64,000 nucleotides of DNA from Bacillota bacterium (GCA_023459335.1 JAEWUO010000012.1:15738-79737), one strand, 5' to 3'; shown: positions 7,068 to 16,253, counted from the first letter of the stretch. A program made the numbers and translations. The notes: generated from the sequence alone by a model not told the origin.

Positions 7068-9602
7068 TTAAGTTATATCTTTAGTTAAATCTACAAATTG
7101 TTTTTTGTAGATTGTTGTTGGCTGACTAGTAGACTGTGTCCAAATTGTATTGTTTTTATCGCCAACTATATATCCGCTTGTTGTCGTAGTCTCGTAAAAA
7201 TCCCACATTTTTATATAGTTCAAATCTAAATCATACAACATTATTTTTGATGTATTGGTTTGTAATAATATGTAATTATCGTCGATTAACACAATGTTGC
7301 GGATAATCGCTGCCTCAGAAATTTGTGTTTCTGCTGCTATTGTGTTTGTTGATATTTGGTATTTCACCAAAACTCCGCCATCATTGCCAACATATAGATA
7401 GTCATCTTTATAAAATCCATTTCTAAAAAGGTTAGCGGATAATGTTGTTTGTGGAAATGTTTGTATAATGTTCAAATCCCAATCTAAAAACTCTACTCGT
7501 CGATATTTGATATCACTACTTAACATAGTGTTGATACCAGCAACAAAAAAACCGTTTTCGTGCTCTATTATATTTAATGGGGTATTCCAAACAATTTCGG
7601 AAACAGAAGAAAAATCTTCTTTTTTGATTTTTCGTATTTTGTGAAATTCTCCTACCGTCTGCATAATCTGGATACACGCTAAATATAGATATTCTCCGTT
7701 TTCTGTTATCCCAAAGATATTGGAAGAGTTTGTAGTGGATGCTCCACTTACCCCCGTGTATAAAATGGGGCTTTCTGACACCAAATCTAGAGTACATCTA
7801 TCGTATTTACGTACGTATACATCTCTATATTTTTTATCAGTTATTGTTTCCACACATTTTGTAATATATATATGATTATTGTCAAAACATATACCTACAG
7901 TTGAAACATTTGCACCATCATTTATGGTTTTTAAAAGAGCATTAGTTTGATAATCTCTAACTTCTATCGTTCCAGCACTTGTAGTGTTTGGTAATACAAA
8001 TAATTTACCATCGATTATTACCATTTTATAGATAGATATAGTATCTGTAATTGTTGATAAATCTTTAATCAGATAAGGTCCTTCACCTTGTTCATACGTT
8101 ATACTGCTAGGCACCATAGAGGGTATATTATTATATAAAGAATTCGTTAGGGTTACGCCAGACTTAATCACTATCTCTATTTTGTAATATAGATAATCGT
8201 CATTAGCAGCTATAAATACTTTAAAATCGCCAGCTTCTTTTTCAATAATTTTGTTTAGACCACTACCGTCTGGATTTTGGTATTGGGTTAGTCTTATAAA
8301 TACAGTCGATAAACTGTCTGTTGACTTTACGCCATTTAATATATATGACTTGTTCGGTGTTAGTTTATTATTTGCACCAGGTACAGCTAACACAAACTCA
8401 CTATCAGCCGTTGTTGTACCTGTAAATGATAATTGTCTTAAATAACCATTTTCCAACGTGTTACAAGTCATACTCATACCATTTAGTGTGTAAACGGTGT
8501 CTACCCATGTTCCTGACGTATTTAAACTGATTAAGTCTGTCGTTTTTATAACTGTTGTTGATGTACTGTTTTGTAAATTGTCTATTATCTGATATTTTGC
8601 AATAGTACCATCATCCATTGCATTACGATATAATATTTGATTACTCTCATCAACCTCTAAGACAAAGTTTATGGACTTTGTTGTTTGTAACTTAGCTAAC
8701 AAATTCCCAGTTTCGGACACTCTATATATAGTACCAAAATAATCACCGACCCAAAAATTATTTAAAGCTTTTTTAAAAGTATAAATTGCAATATTAGTAC
8801 CAGTTGTAAAAAAATCGCTTACATAGCTCAAATCAGCTAACGACCATTTTTTTACAACGCCTCCAGTAGATACTGTATATAAATAATCACCATCTATCAG
8901 TAATCTTGTCGACTCTATGTTGTTGTTTGCTGTTGCTACAACCGTGCTTATATCAGTCGTGGATACTTTTATAATATTGCCTAAATTTGGGGAATTACCT
9001 AAGCCCGTGATATATATATATCCGTCTTGACACAACAAATGAGATGGTTGGTTATAAACCGATGGCCCCGTTGCCTGTTTTGTTATTGTCTCTTTGTCTA
9101 TCTTATATATTTTCCCTGCTATGTCAACTGTATACAGGTAATCATCATCCATGCACATTCCTCGTGTGCCGCCTATTGTCAATTGTTTAGATATTAAGAC
9201 CTCCCCTGTTTCCAGTAACCCTTTAACTACCCATCCACCACTCGTTGACGTTAAATAATAATGCGTATCATCGCTTATTATTATTTGTATATTCGCAGAG
9301 CCAACATACAAAAACACCTGCTTGACAATTTCCATGGTATTTATGTCAATGATTACTAAACCACAACCAGTGTTATGTACACCACCCACGTACAACCAAT
9401 TTTTGTACAGTAAAGTAGGTCTCGTTGACGATATTGGCAGTGTGCCAGTTTCACCTACTTTTTTAAATGTATATCTACTATCTGTTATTTTGTCAACTAT
9501 TGTAGATAGTCTACTATCACTGGGTATAATATTTAAATTATCCTCAAGAGCTTTTCTAATCTTATTTAAATTAGCTGGCTTGTTTTCAAAAATTACTGCC
9601 AT
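7068..9602 (-). CDS. Beta-propeller tail protein
   Basis: 844 aa, ATG behind GGAGGTGG, overlapping the end of the upstream fibre gene. After a ~50-residue head that opens like fibre subunits (MAVIFENKPANLNKIRKAL), the protein is built of repeated four-strand units with patterns such as DDYLYTVDIAGKIYKIDKE, GDYLYTVSTGGVVKKW and DYLYVGNDGGVLVKYQI. These look like YVTN/WD40-type propeller blades in two blocks, before ~370 and after ~520. Propeller modules in tail proteins commonly contact host surfaces, so an adhesin role is plausible. No enzymatic motif was seen. Confidence 0.65.
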   Translation of the reverse strand: MAVIFENKPANLNKIRKALEDNLNIIPSDSRLSTIVDKITDSRYTFKKVGETGTLPISSTRPTLLYKNWLYVGGVHNTGCGLVIIDINTMEIVKQVFLYVGSANIQIIISDDTHYYLTSTSGGWVVKGLLETGEVLISKQLTIGGTRGMCMDDDYLYTVDIAGKIYKIDKETITKQATGPSVYNQPSHLLCQDGYIYITGLGNSPNLGNIIKVSTTDISTVVATANNNIESTRLLIDGDYLYTVSTGGVVKKWSLADLSYVSDFFTTGTNIAIYTFKKALNNFWVGDYFGTIYRVSETGNLLAKLQTTKSINFVLEVDESNQILYRNAMDDGTIAKYQIIDNLQNSTSTTVIKTTDLISLNTSGTWVDTVYTLNGMSMTCNTLENGYLRQLSFTGTTTADSEFVLAVPGANNKLTPNKSYILNGVKSTDSLSTVFIRLTQYQNPDGSGLNKIIEKEAGDFKVFIAANDDYLYYKIEIVIKSGVTLTNSLYNNIPSMVPSSITYEQGEGPYLIKDLSTITDTISIYKMVIIDGKLFVLPNTTSAGTIEVRDYQTNALLKTINDGANVSTVGICFDNNHIYITKCVETITDKKYRDVYVRKYDRCTLDLVSESPILYTGVSGASTTNSSNIFGITENGEYLYLACIQIMQTVGEFHKIRKIKKEDFSSVSEIVWNTPLNIIEHENGFFVAGINTMLSSDIKYRRVEFLDWDLNIIQTFPQTTLSANLFRNGFYKDDYLYVGNDGGVLVKYQISTNTIAAETQISEAAIIRNIVLIDDNYILLQTNTSKIMLYDLDLNYIKMWDFYETTTTSGYIVGDKNNTIWTQSTSQPTTIYKKQFVDLTKDIT

Positions 9603-10783
9603 TTTTTCACCACCTCCAAAGTTATGTTTAAATTAACCGTAGGTTTATATTCAAAACACGTTATTTTCAACACGTTTGTAGCCGATATTTCACCCTTACT
9701 AAAGTAAGAGTATGCTTCTTGTTCTTGCCTAGCAATGTTTATATCACTAGATAATACAAGAGATACTTTTATATCGTGAGTTATGTTTGTTATTTGTTCT
9801 CCTTCTATTACCACAGGTATGGTATCCTCATATGGTCCCGTACCAGTCCAGTCGGTGGATAATATAACCGCTGGTAATTCACCTATTATAGACTTTGATG
9901 TATTATTTAAAAGAGTTCTTTGTATATCATTAACAAATCTTTTATTTTCACTATCTGTTATATTAGCGGTTGTTGTTGTGTCAACATTAACCACATTACT
10001 CAAGCCTACTTGCGATTTAGTGACACCATGTGGATTGCTAGTGTTACTTGTATGTGTTGTCAAATCTAAGTTATCAGCCTTAAGATTTAAAGCTGTTTGT
10101 GTTAAAGTTGAAATAGGTTTGTTTAAGTCACTGGTGTTATCTACATTACTCAAGCCCACATCAGCTTTATCAATAACAACAATCCCAGTTTTGCCATTAA
10201 CTGAAACAACATCATCACTATTATCGGACTTTTCCGCCACGCCATCGGCATCATATATTAACCAATCTCCAGCTTTCCAAGTAATTCCAAACTGTGTGCC
10301 ATCATGAGATACAACATACACATGACTTACTTTAGTTAAGTCTGTAGCGGTTAAGCTGGGTGTATTTGTTTCGGCATTCCAAGTACCAATATATTTTAAT
10401 AAAGTCGAGGGTAGATTTTGTAGCGGAACTTTACCACCACTATCTAAGCCGCAGTATCCATTATTAACATCTTTATTTAAGGTATTTTCTGGCGTATACC
10501 CTATTTTACTAATAATGGTTGTGTTTGTCTCATCTCCTGTATTAGTTCCAGATGTATTGGATAAGGTCGTTAAGTTTGTGTCAGTTACAAACCTTTTATT
10601 TTCGCTGTCAACAATATTTGATGTAGTTGTTGTGTCTACATTTACAACATCGCTTAAACCTACTTGGGCTTTAGTTACAGAATGCGGATTGTCGACTCTA
10701 AGTGTATGTGAACTTATTGCGGCTCTTGCTATTCCATCAATAGTACCACCGCCGCCAGAGCCGCCAAATATATCATATGCCAT
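9593..10783 (-). CDS. Phage tail fibre protein with NPHxVTKxQVGL repeats
   Basis: 396 aa. The motif NPHSVTKAQVGLSDVVNV near residue 32 and NPHGVTKSQVGLSNVVNV near residue 247, plus KADVGLSNVDNT between them, are the hallmark repeats of phage long tail fibres. A Gly-rich N-terminus (FGGSGGGGT) is followed by these repeats and a C-terminal domain of ~90 residues that may be the tip. The stop overlaps the start of the next gene by a few codons. High confidence as a fibre; the receptor is unknown. Confidence 0.82.
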   Translation of the reverse strand: MAYDIFGGSGGGGTIDGIARAAISSHTLRVDNPHSVTKAQVGLSDVVNVDTTTTSNIVDSENKRFVTDTNLTTLSNTSGTNTGDETNTTIISKIGYTPENTLNKDVNNGYCGLDSGGKVPLQNLPSTLLKYIGTWNAETNTPSLTATDLTKVSHVYVVSHDGTQFGITWKAGDWLIYDADGVAEKSDNSDDVVSVNGKTGIVVIDKADVGLSNVDNTSDLNKPISTLTQTALNLKADNLDLTTHTSNTSNPHGVTKSQVGLSNVVNVDTTTTANITDSENKRFVNDIQRTLLNNTSKSIIGELPAVILSTDWTGTGPYEDTIPVVIEGEQITNITHDIKVSLVLSSDINIARQEQEAYSYFSKGEISATNVLKITCFEYKPTVNLNITLEVVKKWQ

Positions 10784-10796
10784 TTTATATCACCTC

Positions 10797-11081
10797 CTAG
10801 ATAATATAATAAATATTTTGTGATGAAATTCCATTGGGAAAATATAAGCTATATATTTTTAGATAAAAATCTCCTTCAAATGGCGTTACGAATCGTCCAC
10901 TTTGTGGTATCTCTATTAACTCCCCGTTTATTTTCATCTCTGTTCCCGCAGTCGCTTCTATAGCTAGATATTTTAAATAGAATGGATTATTTCTATTTTT
11001 TTCTCTAGCTTTAAAAACATCAACCAGATTGGTTGTTCCATTAGCTGTAACATTTTTGCCATTCTCAATTCCATTATACAA
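10797..11081 (-). CDS. Small tail-module protein, probable beta-sandwich
   Basis: About 90-94 aa. The only standard start is TTG 11081, which lies directly against GGAGG; an ATT at 11069 has better spacing (see findings). Beta-rich sequence (FYLKYLAIEATAGTEMKINGELIEIPQSGRFVTP...) suggests a small sandwich. It overlaps the HPr-like gene upstream by 8 nt, so translation is coupled. No family recognised; likely a virion accessory protein. Confidence 0.6.
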   Translation of the reverse strand: MYNGIENGKNVTANGTTNLVDVFKAREKNRNNPFYLKYLAIEATAGTEMKINGELIEIPQSGRFVTPFEGDFYLKIYSLYFPNGISSQNIYYII

Positions 11082-11319
11082 CCTCCTCTTCTTTTAGAAT
11101 AGATATTATTATATCAATATTATCTATATTCGATACTATGGAAACTTTGTCATTGTACTTTAAATCTAAGGACAAAGTTCCTACTAATGATTGTAAATTA
11201 GCCTTCCTATCGTCTTTTATTAAATAATAGGAATATTTTAATTCTCTTATCTTTTCTACTATTTGAGCCGCGGCTCTACCTTTTAAATCTTTTCTTAGAA
11301 TTATTTCTTTTTTAAACAT
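11074..11319 (-). CDS. HPr/Crh-like protein lacking the catalytic histidine
   Basis: 81 aa, first gene of the structural operon, ATG behind GAGGAG. It aligns with the PTS phosphocarrier HPr: LKGRAAAQIVEKIREL corresponds to the LHARPAALLVQ helix and KANLQSLVGTLSLDL to the Ser46 region. With an offset of two residues, catalytic His15 becomes Lys13, while the regulatory serine is kept (Ser44). Loss of His15 with retention of Ser46 is the hallmark of Crh, which has Gln15 and acts in CcpA-dependent catabolite control rather than sugar transport. It could modulate host carbon regulation or be a repurposed structural fold. Confidence 0.7.
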   Translation of the reverse strand: MFKKEIILRKDLKGRAAAQIVEKIRELKYSYYLIKDDRKANLQSLVGTLSLDLKYNDKVSIVSNIDNIDIIISILKEEEVV

Positions 11320-11380
11320 TCTATTTTCTCCTCTCTTTTAATGAATTTAAGTTTGAAGGACTTTTTCATTCATTAATATA

Positions 11381-11409
11381 ATTATATCATATAATCGAAG
11401 TAAAGTCAA
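11381..11409 (-). promoter_or_regulatory. Class A promoter for the structural/lysis operon
   Basis: TTGACT (11409-11404), 17-bp spacer, TATAAT (11386-11381) on the minus strand; the transcript would start ~55 nt before the HPr-like gene. Confidence 0.8.
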
Positions 11410-11594
11410 TATAATTAATTTAACCTAGAATACGAATTGCTACATATTGACTTTTTTAATATTATAGTACATAATAATATTATTGTTTTAATAATTTGGC
11501 TACCACAATCTATTTCTAACGAAATAGGTAAATCCTTACTCGCTACGCTCGAAAAGATTTACAATAAGTTGTTAATATTAAATAGTTGTTAATA

Positions 11595-11623
11595 TTGACT
11601 ATAGTTTCTATGTTTGATATAAT
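11595..11623 (+). promoter_or_regulatory. Class A promoter (upstream of two)
   Basis: TTGACT (11595), 17-bp spacer, TATAAT (11618-11623), followed by TATATTATGG. The transcript would cross the AT-repeat cluster before the first plus-strand gene. Confidence 0.7.
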
Positions 11624-11778
11624 TATATTATGGGGTTGGGGCGATAAATAAGTCTTTAATAAGTCTTTAATATTACTTTAATATTACTTTAATATTTCTT
11701 TAATATTTAAATTTATTAACTATTTATATAATATAATATAAAGTAACTTATATTATATTACTCCGCAACTTAATTATA

Positions 11779-11807
11779 TTGACTTATTTCATTAAGTGTG
11801 ATATAAT
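11779..11807 (+). promoter_or_regulatory. Class A promoter for the rightward operon
   Basis: TTGACT (11779), 17-bp spacer, TATAAT (11802-11807), class A tail TATATTATAGT; about 60 nt upstream of the first gene. Confidence 0.8.
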
Positions 11808-11868
11808 TATATTATAGTTTGAAGGACTAGCATACGTACATACTTATATATAAGAAAGGGAGAAAACA

Positions 11869-12549
11869 ATGAATTATTATTCTACAACATTTCTTACAAA
11901 AGAAAATCTTCATATATTATTAAAATCTTTATATGAAATAAAATTAACTACTATTTCTAATTTCATAAAAAAAGGAGGTATAAAAACCTTTTATTTTTAT
12001 AAAACCAAAAGTATAGAATATTATTTAATAAAGAGATTACTTTATGAAGTAAAGAGCTTGTATCCAGAAATACAAGTAGTAGAAATCACAACAAGAGCAT
12101 TTATTAAAAACAAAAAAAGTTCAATACTAATAAAAGAACTTTCCTCTACAATAAATGTAAAAAAGAGTACCTTTATTGATAGAAAAAAAATCTATAAAGA
12201 AAATATCCTTTTTGAAGATGTAAATATTAAAACAATTAAAGAGCTATTTTCTTGGGTAGCAGATTTAAACAAAGTTAACAAAAAGAAATATAAAACAGAT
12301 AAATTAGATCTACTTTATTCCGAAAGAGAGCACTCAAAATTTACAAATCAAAATATTGATAAAGAAAAATTAGTTGTACCGAAGGAAGAAAAAGAATTTG
12401 AAGAATTTTTTAATAAATTGTTTTATTTAGCTGAAAATGGACAATCTTTTAAATTAGACATCTCTCAAATTACTATGCAAGACTATATTGAATTTAAAAA
12501 TAAATATTTGTCGGCTTTTATTTATATTAATGCTGACTATATATTATAG
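11869..12549 (+). CDS. Protein of unknown function
   Basis: 226 aa, ATG behind AAAGGGAG. Lys-rich, mixed alpha/beta, no membrane segment and no motif I recognise. It is the first plus-strand gene after the divergent promoter region, a position often used for early host-takeover functions, but this is only positional inference. It is followed closely by a 32-codon membrane peptide gene. Confidence 0.6.
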   Translation: MNYYSTTFLTKENLHILLKSLYEIKLTTISNFIKKGGIKTFYFYKTKSIEYYLIKRLLYEVKSLYPEIQVVEITTRAFIKNKKSSILIKELSSTINVKKSTFIDRKKIYKENILFEDVNIKTIKELFSWVADLNKVNKKKYKTDKLDLLYSEREHSKFTNQNIDKEKLVVPKEEKEFEEFFNKLFYLAENGQSFKLDISQITMQDYIEFKNKYLSAFIYINADYIL

Positions 12550-12558
12550 GAGGGACTA

Positions 12559-12657
12559 ATGTTACCCATAGTACAAATAATTGTTTCTAGTTGTATTTTA
12601 GTAGTAAATATAATGCAACTTATAGTTCAAATAAAAAGTAAAAAAGGGGGAAAATAA
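12559..12657 (+). CDS. 32-aa membrane peptide
   Basis: ATG 12559 lies 6 nt after AGGAGGG. The peptide is one hydrophobic helix (IVQIIVSSCILVVNIMQLIV) with a Lys/Gly-rich tail whose codons form the ribosome binding site of the next gene. Translation is supported by the strong ribosome binding site and tight spacing. Confidence 0.5.
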   Translation: MLPIVQIIVSSCILVVNIMQLIVQIKSKKGGK

Positions 12658-12658
12658 A

Positions 12659-13207
12659 ATGAGACAAAAACCAATATTAATTAATCTTTATGGTGGCCCG
12701 GGTAGTGGAAAATCATCAGCGATGTATGAAATAACTGGTAGATTAAAAACTATGGGTGTGGCAGCGGAGATGTCACCAGAGTTTGTAAAGACAAAGGTCT
12801 ATAGTAAAGACAAGAAAACTTTTGAAAATCAATTATATATATTTGGAAATCAATCATTTCGACAAAGCATACTAATAGGGGAGGTTGATGTTATTATAAC
12901 AGATGCCCCACTTCTATTGAATGCCTTCTATGGTAAAAATGAAGATTATGCTAGAGAAATGTTATTAATAGCTAAAAAATTCAATAGCTCTTTCCAAGAG
13001 TTTCATTTCTTCCTTAGGAGAGTAAAACCGTTTTGCCAAAACGGGCGTATTCATAATGAAGAACAATCTAGAGAGATTGATAAAGAATTATTTTCTTTAT
13101 TAACAACCAATGTTGGTAAGGATGATTTTGATATTGTTAATGGAGATAGTAGCGGGACCGAAGAAATAATCAAATTTATATTAAAGGAGCTCAAAAATGG
13201 TAGATAA
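12659..13207 (+). CDS. P-loop nucleotide kinase/ATPase-like protein
   Basis: 182 aa. Walker A is YGGPGSGKSS near residues 9-18, with a Walker B-like strand VDVIITDAPLLL near 80. A lid-like basic region (RRVKPFCQNGRIHNEEQS) follows. The fold resembles AAA_28/NadR-kinase and small nucleotide kinases, so a nucleoside, nucleotide or nicotinamide-riboside kinase is possible; the substrate cannot be read from sequence. It overlaps the methyltransferase gene by 11 nt. Confidence 0.6.
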   Translation: MRQKPILINLYGGPGSGKSSAMYEITGRLKTMGVAAEMSPEFVKTKVYSKDKKTFENQLYIFGNQSFRQSILIGEVDVIITDAPLLLNAFYGKNEDYAREMLLIAKKFNSSFQEFHFFLRRVKPFCQNGRIHNEEQSREIDKELFSLLTTNVGKDDFDIVNGDSSGTEEIIKFILKELKNGR

Positions 13208-13823
13208 AGTTTTTAATACATTAGGTGCATCAAATCATAGTGATAAAGATAGAGAGGTTAATAACTACTACTCAACCCCTCCAATAGTTGTAAAACCTCT
13301 ATTTAATAAAGTTCCAGAATTAATGTTATGTAATGATATATTGGAACCTTGTTGCGGCGAGGGGCATATAGCTAAAGAAGTAAGTCGATTAACTGAAAAG
13401 ACTGTAAAATCTGTTGATTTAATTGACAGAGGATTTGGTGAAGTTGGGAATATTTTTCAATCAGATTATAAAAATAAATATGATTTAATTATAACAAATC
13501 CACCATATGATAGGTATAGTAAAAAAAATCCAGAGAATATGGTAAATATGATAATTAAAATGTTAGACGATGTAAAGTGCGGCGGCTATGTGTGTCTCTT
13601 TCTTAAAACTGTAGCTTTGGAAAGCGAGGCTAGATATGAATTGCTTTTCAAAAATATGAGACCAGAAAAAGTCTTAGTATCAGTAGATAGAGTCTCTTGT
13701 CTAAAGAGCGGCGACATTAAGAATGATGGTGGAGCTATTTCTTATTGCTGGTATGTGTGGCATAAAGATAAAGATGGTAATTTTTCCAAAGAAACAATTT
13801 TAGATTGGTTTAGGGTTAAATAG
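13197..13823 (+). CDS. SAM-dependent methyltransferase with NPPY motif
   Basis: 208 aa. Motif I is DILEPCCGEGHIAKEV (~48-63) and motif IV is DLIITNPPYDRY (~96-107). NPPY is typical of N6-adenine or amino-group methyltransferases acting on DNA, RNA or protein. There is no target-recognition domain, so it may methylate DNA with loose specificity or an RNA/protein substrate. Translation is coupled to the kinase-like gene upstream. A hybrid NPPY methyltransferase fits phage defence against restriction, but this is inference. Confidence 0.75.
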   Translation: MVDKVFNTLGASNHSDKDREVNNYYSTPPIVVKPLFNKVPELMLCNDILEPCCGEGHIAKEVSRLTEKTVKSVDLIDRGFGEVGNIFQSDYKNKYDLIITNPPYDRYSKKNPENMVNMIIKMLDDVKCGGYVCLFLKTVALESEARYELLFKNMRPEKVLVSVDRVSCLKSGDIKNDGGAISYCWYVWHKDKDGNFSKETILDWFRVK

Positions 13824-13828
13824 ACTGG

Positions 13829-13857
13829 TTGACTTGCGGCCGCAAATCTGATATAAT
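13829..13857 (+). promoter_or_regulatory. Class A promoter with a GCGGCCGC spacer
   Basis: TTGACT (13829), 17-bp spacer containing GCGGCCGC (13836-13843), TATAAT (13852-13857). Drives the ligase gene. Confidence 0.8.
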
Positions 13858-13891
13858 AATAATATAATAAAAAATTGAGAGGAAGTTAAAA

Positions 13892-14998
13892 ATGATAGAT
13901 AAAAACTTTATAGAGCAGCCGGCTGAGAAATATTGGTCTTTTCCATCAAATTACCCTAAAGAAAAAAGAAAAGAAGAGGTTTCATTCTTAATAAAGAATG
14001 AAATTACTATGGGGGCAATAAAAAAAGATGGGCACTATTTCCGTTTTTCAAAAACAGATGATGGGGAAATGTCCCTAACGTCTAGGGACAAATCAACAGT
14101 AACAAAAGAATTCATAAACAAGATTAATTGGGTGCCACATCTATATGATTTCTTTAATTCCTTACCAAATGGAACAGTTTTACTAGGAGAAATATATTTC
14201 CCAAATAAAGCTGGTTCAAAAGAAATTACTAAAATTATGGGTTGTTTACAACCCAAAGCTGTAGAAAGACAAAAGGAAGACAGTAATAAAGTATATTATT
14301 ATATATTTGATGCTTGGGCGTTTAATGGAAAATCATTGATGAACACTAGGGCTGAAGAAAGATTTAATTTATTAAAAGAGATTGACACAAAAGGTTGTCA
14401 ATTTGTTGAAGTTGCTGAATATAAGCAAGGATTAGAGTTATGGGCTCTATTATGGACTTCATTGGAAGCCGGCGAAGAGGGTATTGTTATAACAAATAAA
14501 GATTCAACACCAGCTCCGGGCAAAAAGACTGCCCGAAAAACACTAAAAATAAAAAAAGAACTAACGGATACAATAGATGTCTTTTTTACAGGAAGATACA
14601 AACAAAGTAAAAAAGACTACAAGGGAAAAGAAATCGAAACACATAAATATTGGTTAAACTCAAAAACTAATCAACTTGTTCAAGGCGAGTATTATGATAA
14701 GTTTATTGATGGCGGCACGTATGAACCGGTTACTAAAGGATTTTTCATGGGATTTGCGGGGTCTCTTGAATATGCTGTGGTGGATAAAGAAGGAAAAATT
14801 GTCCCCATTGGATGGCTCTCTTCTCTTACTGAGGAAATTAAAATTGCTGTAAGAGAAAATCCAGAGAAAATAAAAAATAAGGTTATTGAAATTAATGCTA
14901 TGGAATATGAAGATACGGGCGGCTTTAGGCATTGTAAAATGGTGCAATTTAGACAAGATAAGAATTGGAAGGATTGTAGTATAGATCAAATAAAATAG
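13892..14998 (+). CDS. ATP-dependent polynucleotide ligase
   Basis: 368 aa of the nucleotidyltransferase superfamily. Motif I AIKKDGHYFRF (KxDG, AMP-accepting Lys44), motif III TVLLGEIYFP, motif IV EEGIVITNKD and motif V KTLKIKKEL occur in order. A C-terminal domain with GFRHCKMVQFRQDKNWKDC could be the OB-fold. The family joins nicked DNA or RNA through an AMP intermediate; which nucleic acid is used is not clear, though the domain order is most like DNA ligases. It has its own promoter. This is one of three ligases in the window. Confidence 0.8.
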   Translation: MIDKNFIEQPAEKYWSFPSNYPKEKRKEEVSFLIKNEITMGAIKKDGHYFRFSKTDDGEMSLTSRDKSTVTKEFINKINWVPHLYDFFNSLPNGTVLLGEIYFPNKAGSKEITKIMGCLQPKAVERQKEDSNKVYYYIFDAWAFNGKSLMNTRAEERFNLLKEIDTKGCQFVEVAEYKQGLELWALLWTSLEAGEEGIVITNKDSTPAPGKKTARKTLKIKKELTDTIDVFFTGRYKQSKKDYKGKEIETHKYWLNSKTNQLVQGEYYDKFIDGGTYEPVTKGFFMGFAGSLEYAVVDKEGKIVPIGWLSSLTEEIKIAVRENPEKIKNKVIEINAMEYEDTGGFRHCKMVQFRQDKNWKDCSIDQIK

Positions 14999-15033
14999 AG
15001 AATTCAATATATTTAAAAGAATGGAGGACTAAA

Positions 15034-15801
15034 ATGTTAAATTATGTATTAACACCCATTGCCGGCGAGCCAGTAAAACCATTAGATAAATTACAGGTAA
15101 AATGCTTTACTTGTAGTCATTTCACAATATGTAATCTAAGGTTGGGTTATTTAAAAATAGCAAAATTAATTCACAATATGTTTCAGCCGGCGGAGCAGTA
15201 TTTAATTGCTCCATTAAAACCATTTGGAGATTTTAATAGTGGAACTTTAGTAGACCCAGAATTAGTTCCAGAAACGATTAAAAAAAGTACTGGTGAAGTC
15301 GGGCGGCTATATCAAGCTAGATTTTTTGAAGATACAGATACATTGAAATTAATTTACTTATTTAATGGCGTAGAATTTTTAATGTGCGAGTATTCCTATA
15401 TTAATGATATTGTTTCACAATTGAATAATCAAGAGGGCAACAATGAAACCACAATGGAATTAAGCTCAGAACAAAATATTATTGCTATGGCTATTGAGAA
15501 TGCTGATGAAATCGAAATTCCTTTTGAGTTAACAAATTCTACTGGAGAATATGTTAATTCGACATATTTTTCCGCCGCATTAAATTGTAGTTTTTATGCT
15601 CAAGTAAGAGGAATAACATATTCAGAAGCAATAAATAAATTGTTGGCTTCATATCCAAATGGAATACCTATGGAAAATGGCGAATACTACAATCTTGCAA
15701 CTTATACATACACACCAGAAGGAGAAGGATTATATAATCCTATGGCGGGTGTACCTGTATTAGCACCATTTCCATTGCCAAAGTTTCCTAGGGAGTTATA
15801 A
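15034..15801 (+). CDS. Protein of unknown function with a Cys cluster
   Basis: 255 aa, ATG behind TGGAGGAC. An N-terminal CFTCSHFTIC cluster (~25-34) may bind metal. The central part is beta-rich; the C-terminus is Pro-rich (VPVLAPFPLPKFP). It overlaps the start of the next gene by 1 nt (ATAATGAGT), so the two are co-translated. No family recognised. Confidence 0.55.
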   Translation: MLNYVLTPIAGEPVKPLDKLQVKCFTCSHFTICNLRLGYLKIAKLIHNMFQPAEQYLIAPLKPFGDFNSGTLVDPELVPETIKKSTGEVGRLYQARFFEDTDTLKLIYLFNGVEFLMCEYSYINDIVSQLNNQEGNNETTMELSSEQNIIAMAIENADEIEIPFELTNSTGEYVNSTYFSAALNCSFYAQVRGITYSEAINKLLASYPNGIPMENGEYYNLATYTYTPEGEGLYNPMAGVPVLAPFPLPKFPREL

Positions 15802-16208
15802 TGAGTAGTAGCTATGAAGATAAAATCAATGATATTTTTATTTCCGAAAAAGTGAGTTTTAAGAGAGAAGTGGAATTTAATAATCTTCGTGGAGTAAGAA
15901 CTACTCCACTAAGGTTTGATTTTGTTGTTTTTAAGCAAGGGCGAATTGATTACATTGTTGAGGTTGATGGGGAACAACATTTTGTTTTTAATAAATTTTT
16001 CCATAGGAATAATAAAATCATGTTCCGCCGGCAAAGAGAGTATGATAGACGGAAAAATTCATATTGTTTAAAAAACAACTATATTTTATATAGAATACCG
16101 TATTGGGAAATTGAGAACATCAACAACTTAGGTAATATATTTAACTCAAGGTTCTTGGTGGTTGATAAGTTCCACAATGACAATATTATTAATGATAAAT
16201 TTTCATAA
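15801..16208 (+). CDS. VSR/PD-(D/E)XK-type endonuclease-like protein
   Basis: 135 aa. The core RFDFVVFKQGRIDYIVEVDGEQHF has the D...ExD arrangement of VSR-like and PD-(D/E)XK nucleases, followed by basic helices (RRQREYDRRKNSYCLKNN) and the strand YILYRIPYWEI. Such proteins nick or cut DNA, and in phages they are often free-standing homing or repair nucleases. Terminates at a hairpin just downstream. Confidence 0.7.
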   Translation: MSSSYEDKINDIFISEKVSFKREVEFNNLRGVRTTPLRFDFVVFKQGRIDYIVEVDGEQHFVFNKFFHRNNKIMFRRQREYDRRKNSYCLKNNYILYRIPYWEIENINNLGNIFNSRFLVVDKFHNDNIINDKFS

Positions 16209-16222
16209 AAGTCGTATCATGG

Positions 16223-16245
16223 ACTCTATTTCTTTGAGATAGAGT
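16223..16245 (+). terminator. Small stem-loop after the nuclease gene
   Basis: ACTCTAT pairs with ATAGAGT around TTCTTTGAG; only a weak U-tract follows, then the next promoter. Confidence 0.5.
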
Positions 16246-16253
16246 TCATATTA

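Larger units (their letters stand above)
11420..11868. promoter_or_regulatory. Divergent AT-rich intergenic region with repeats
   Basis: About 450 bp without a gene between the left (minus) and right (plus) transcription units. It holds two plus-strand promoters, a GAGCGTAGCGA-loop hairpin on the minus strand (11540-11550, stem arms on both sides), and a cluster of direct repeats of AAGTCTTTAAT and ATTACTTTAAT (about 11650-11710). The segment ATAATTTGGCTACCA near 11494 also occurs at the 5' end of the third nrdD intron. The AT-richness and divergent transcription would suit a control or replication region, but nothing proves it. Confidence 0.45.

Noticed and set aside
9783..10307. 174-codon frame on the plus strand opposite the tail fibre gene
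   Set aside because: Antisense shadow of the repeat-containing fibre gene; no ribosome binding site or promoter.
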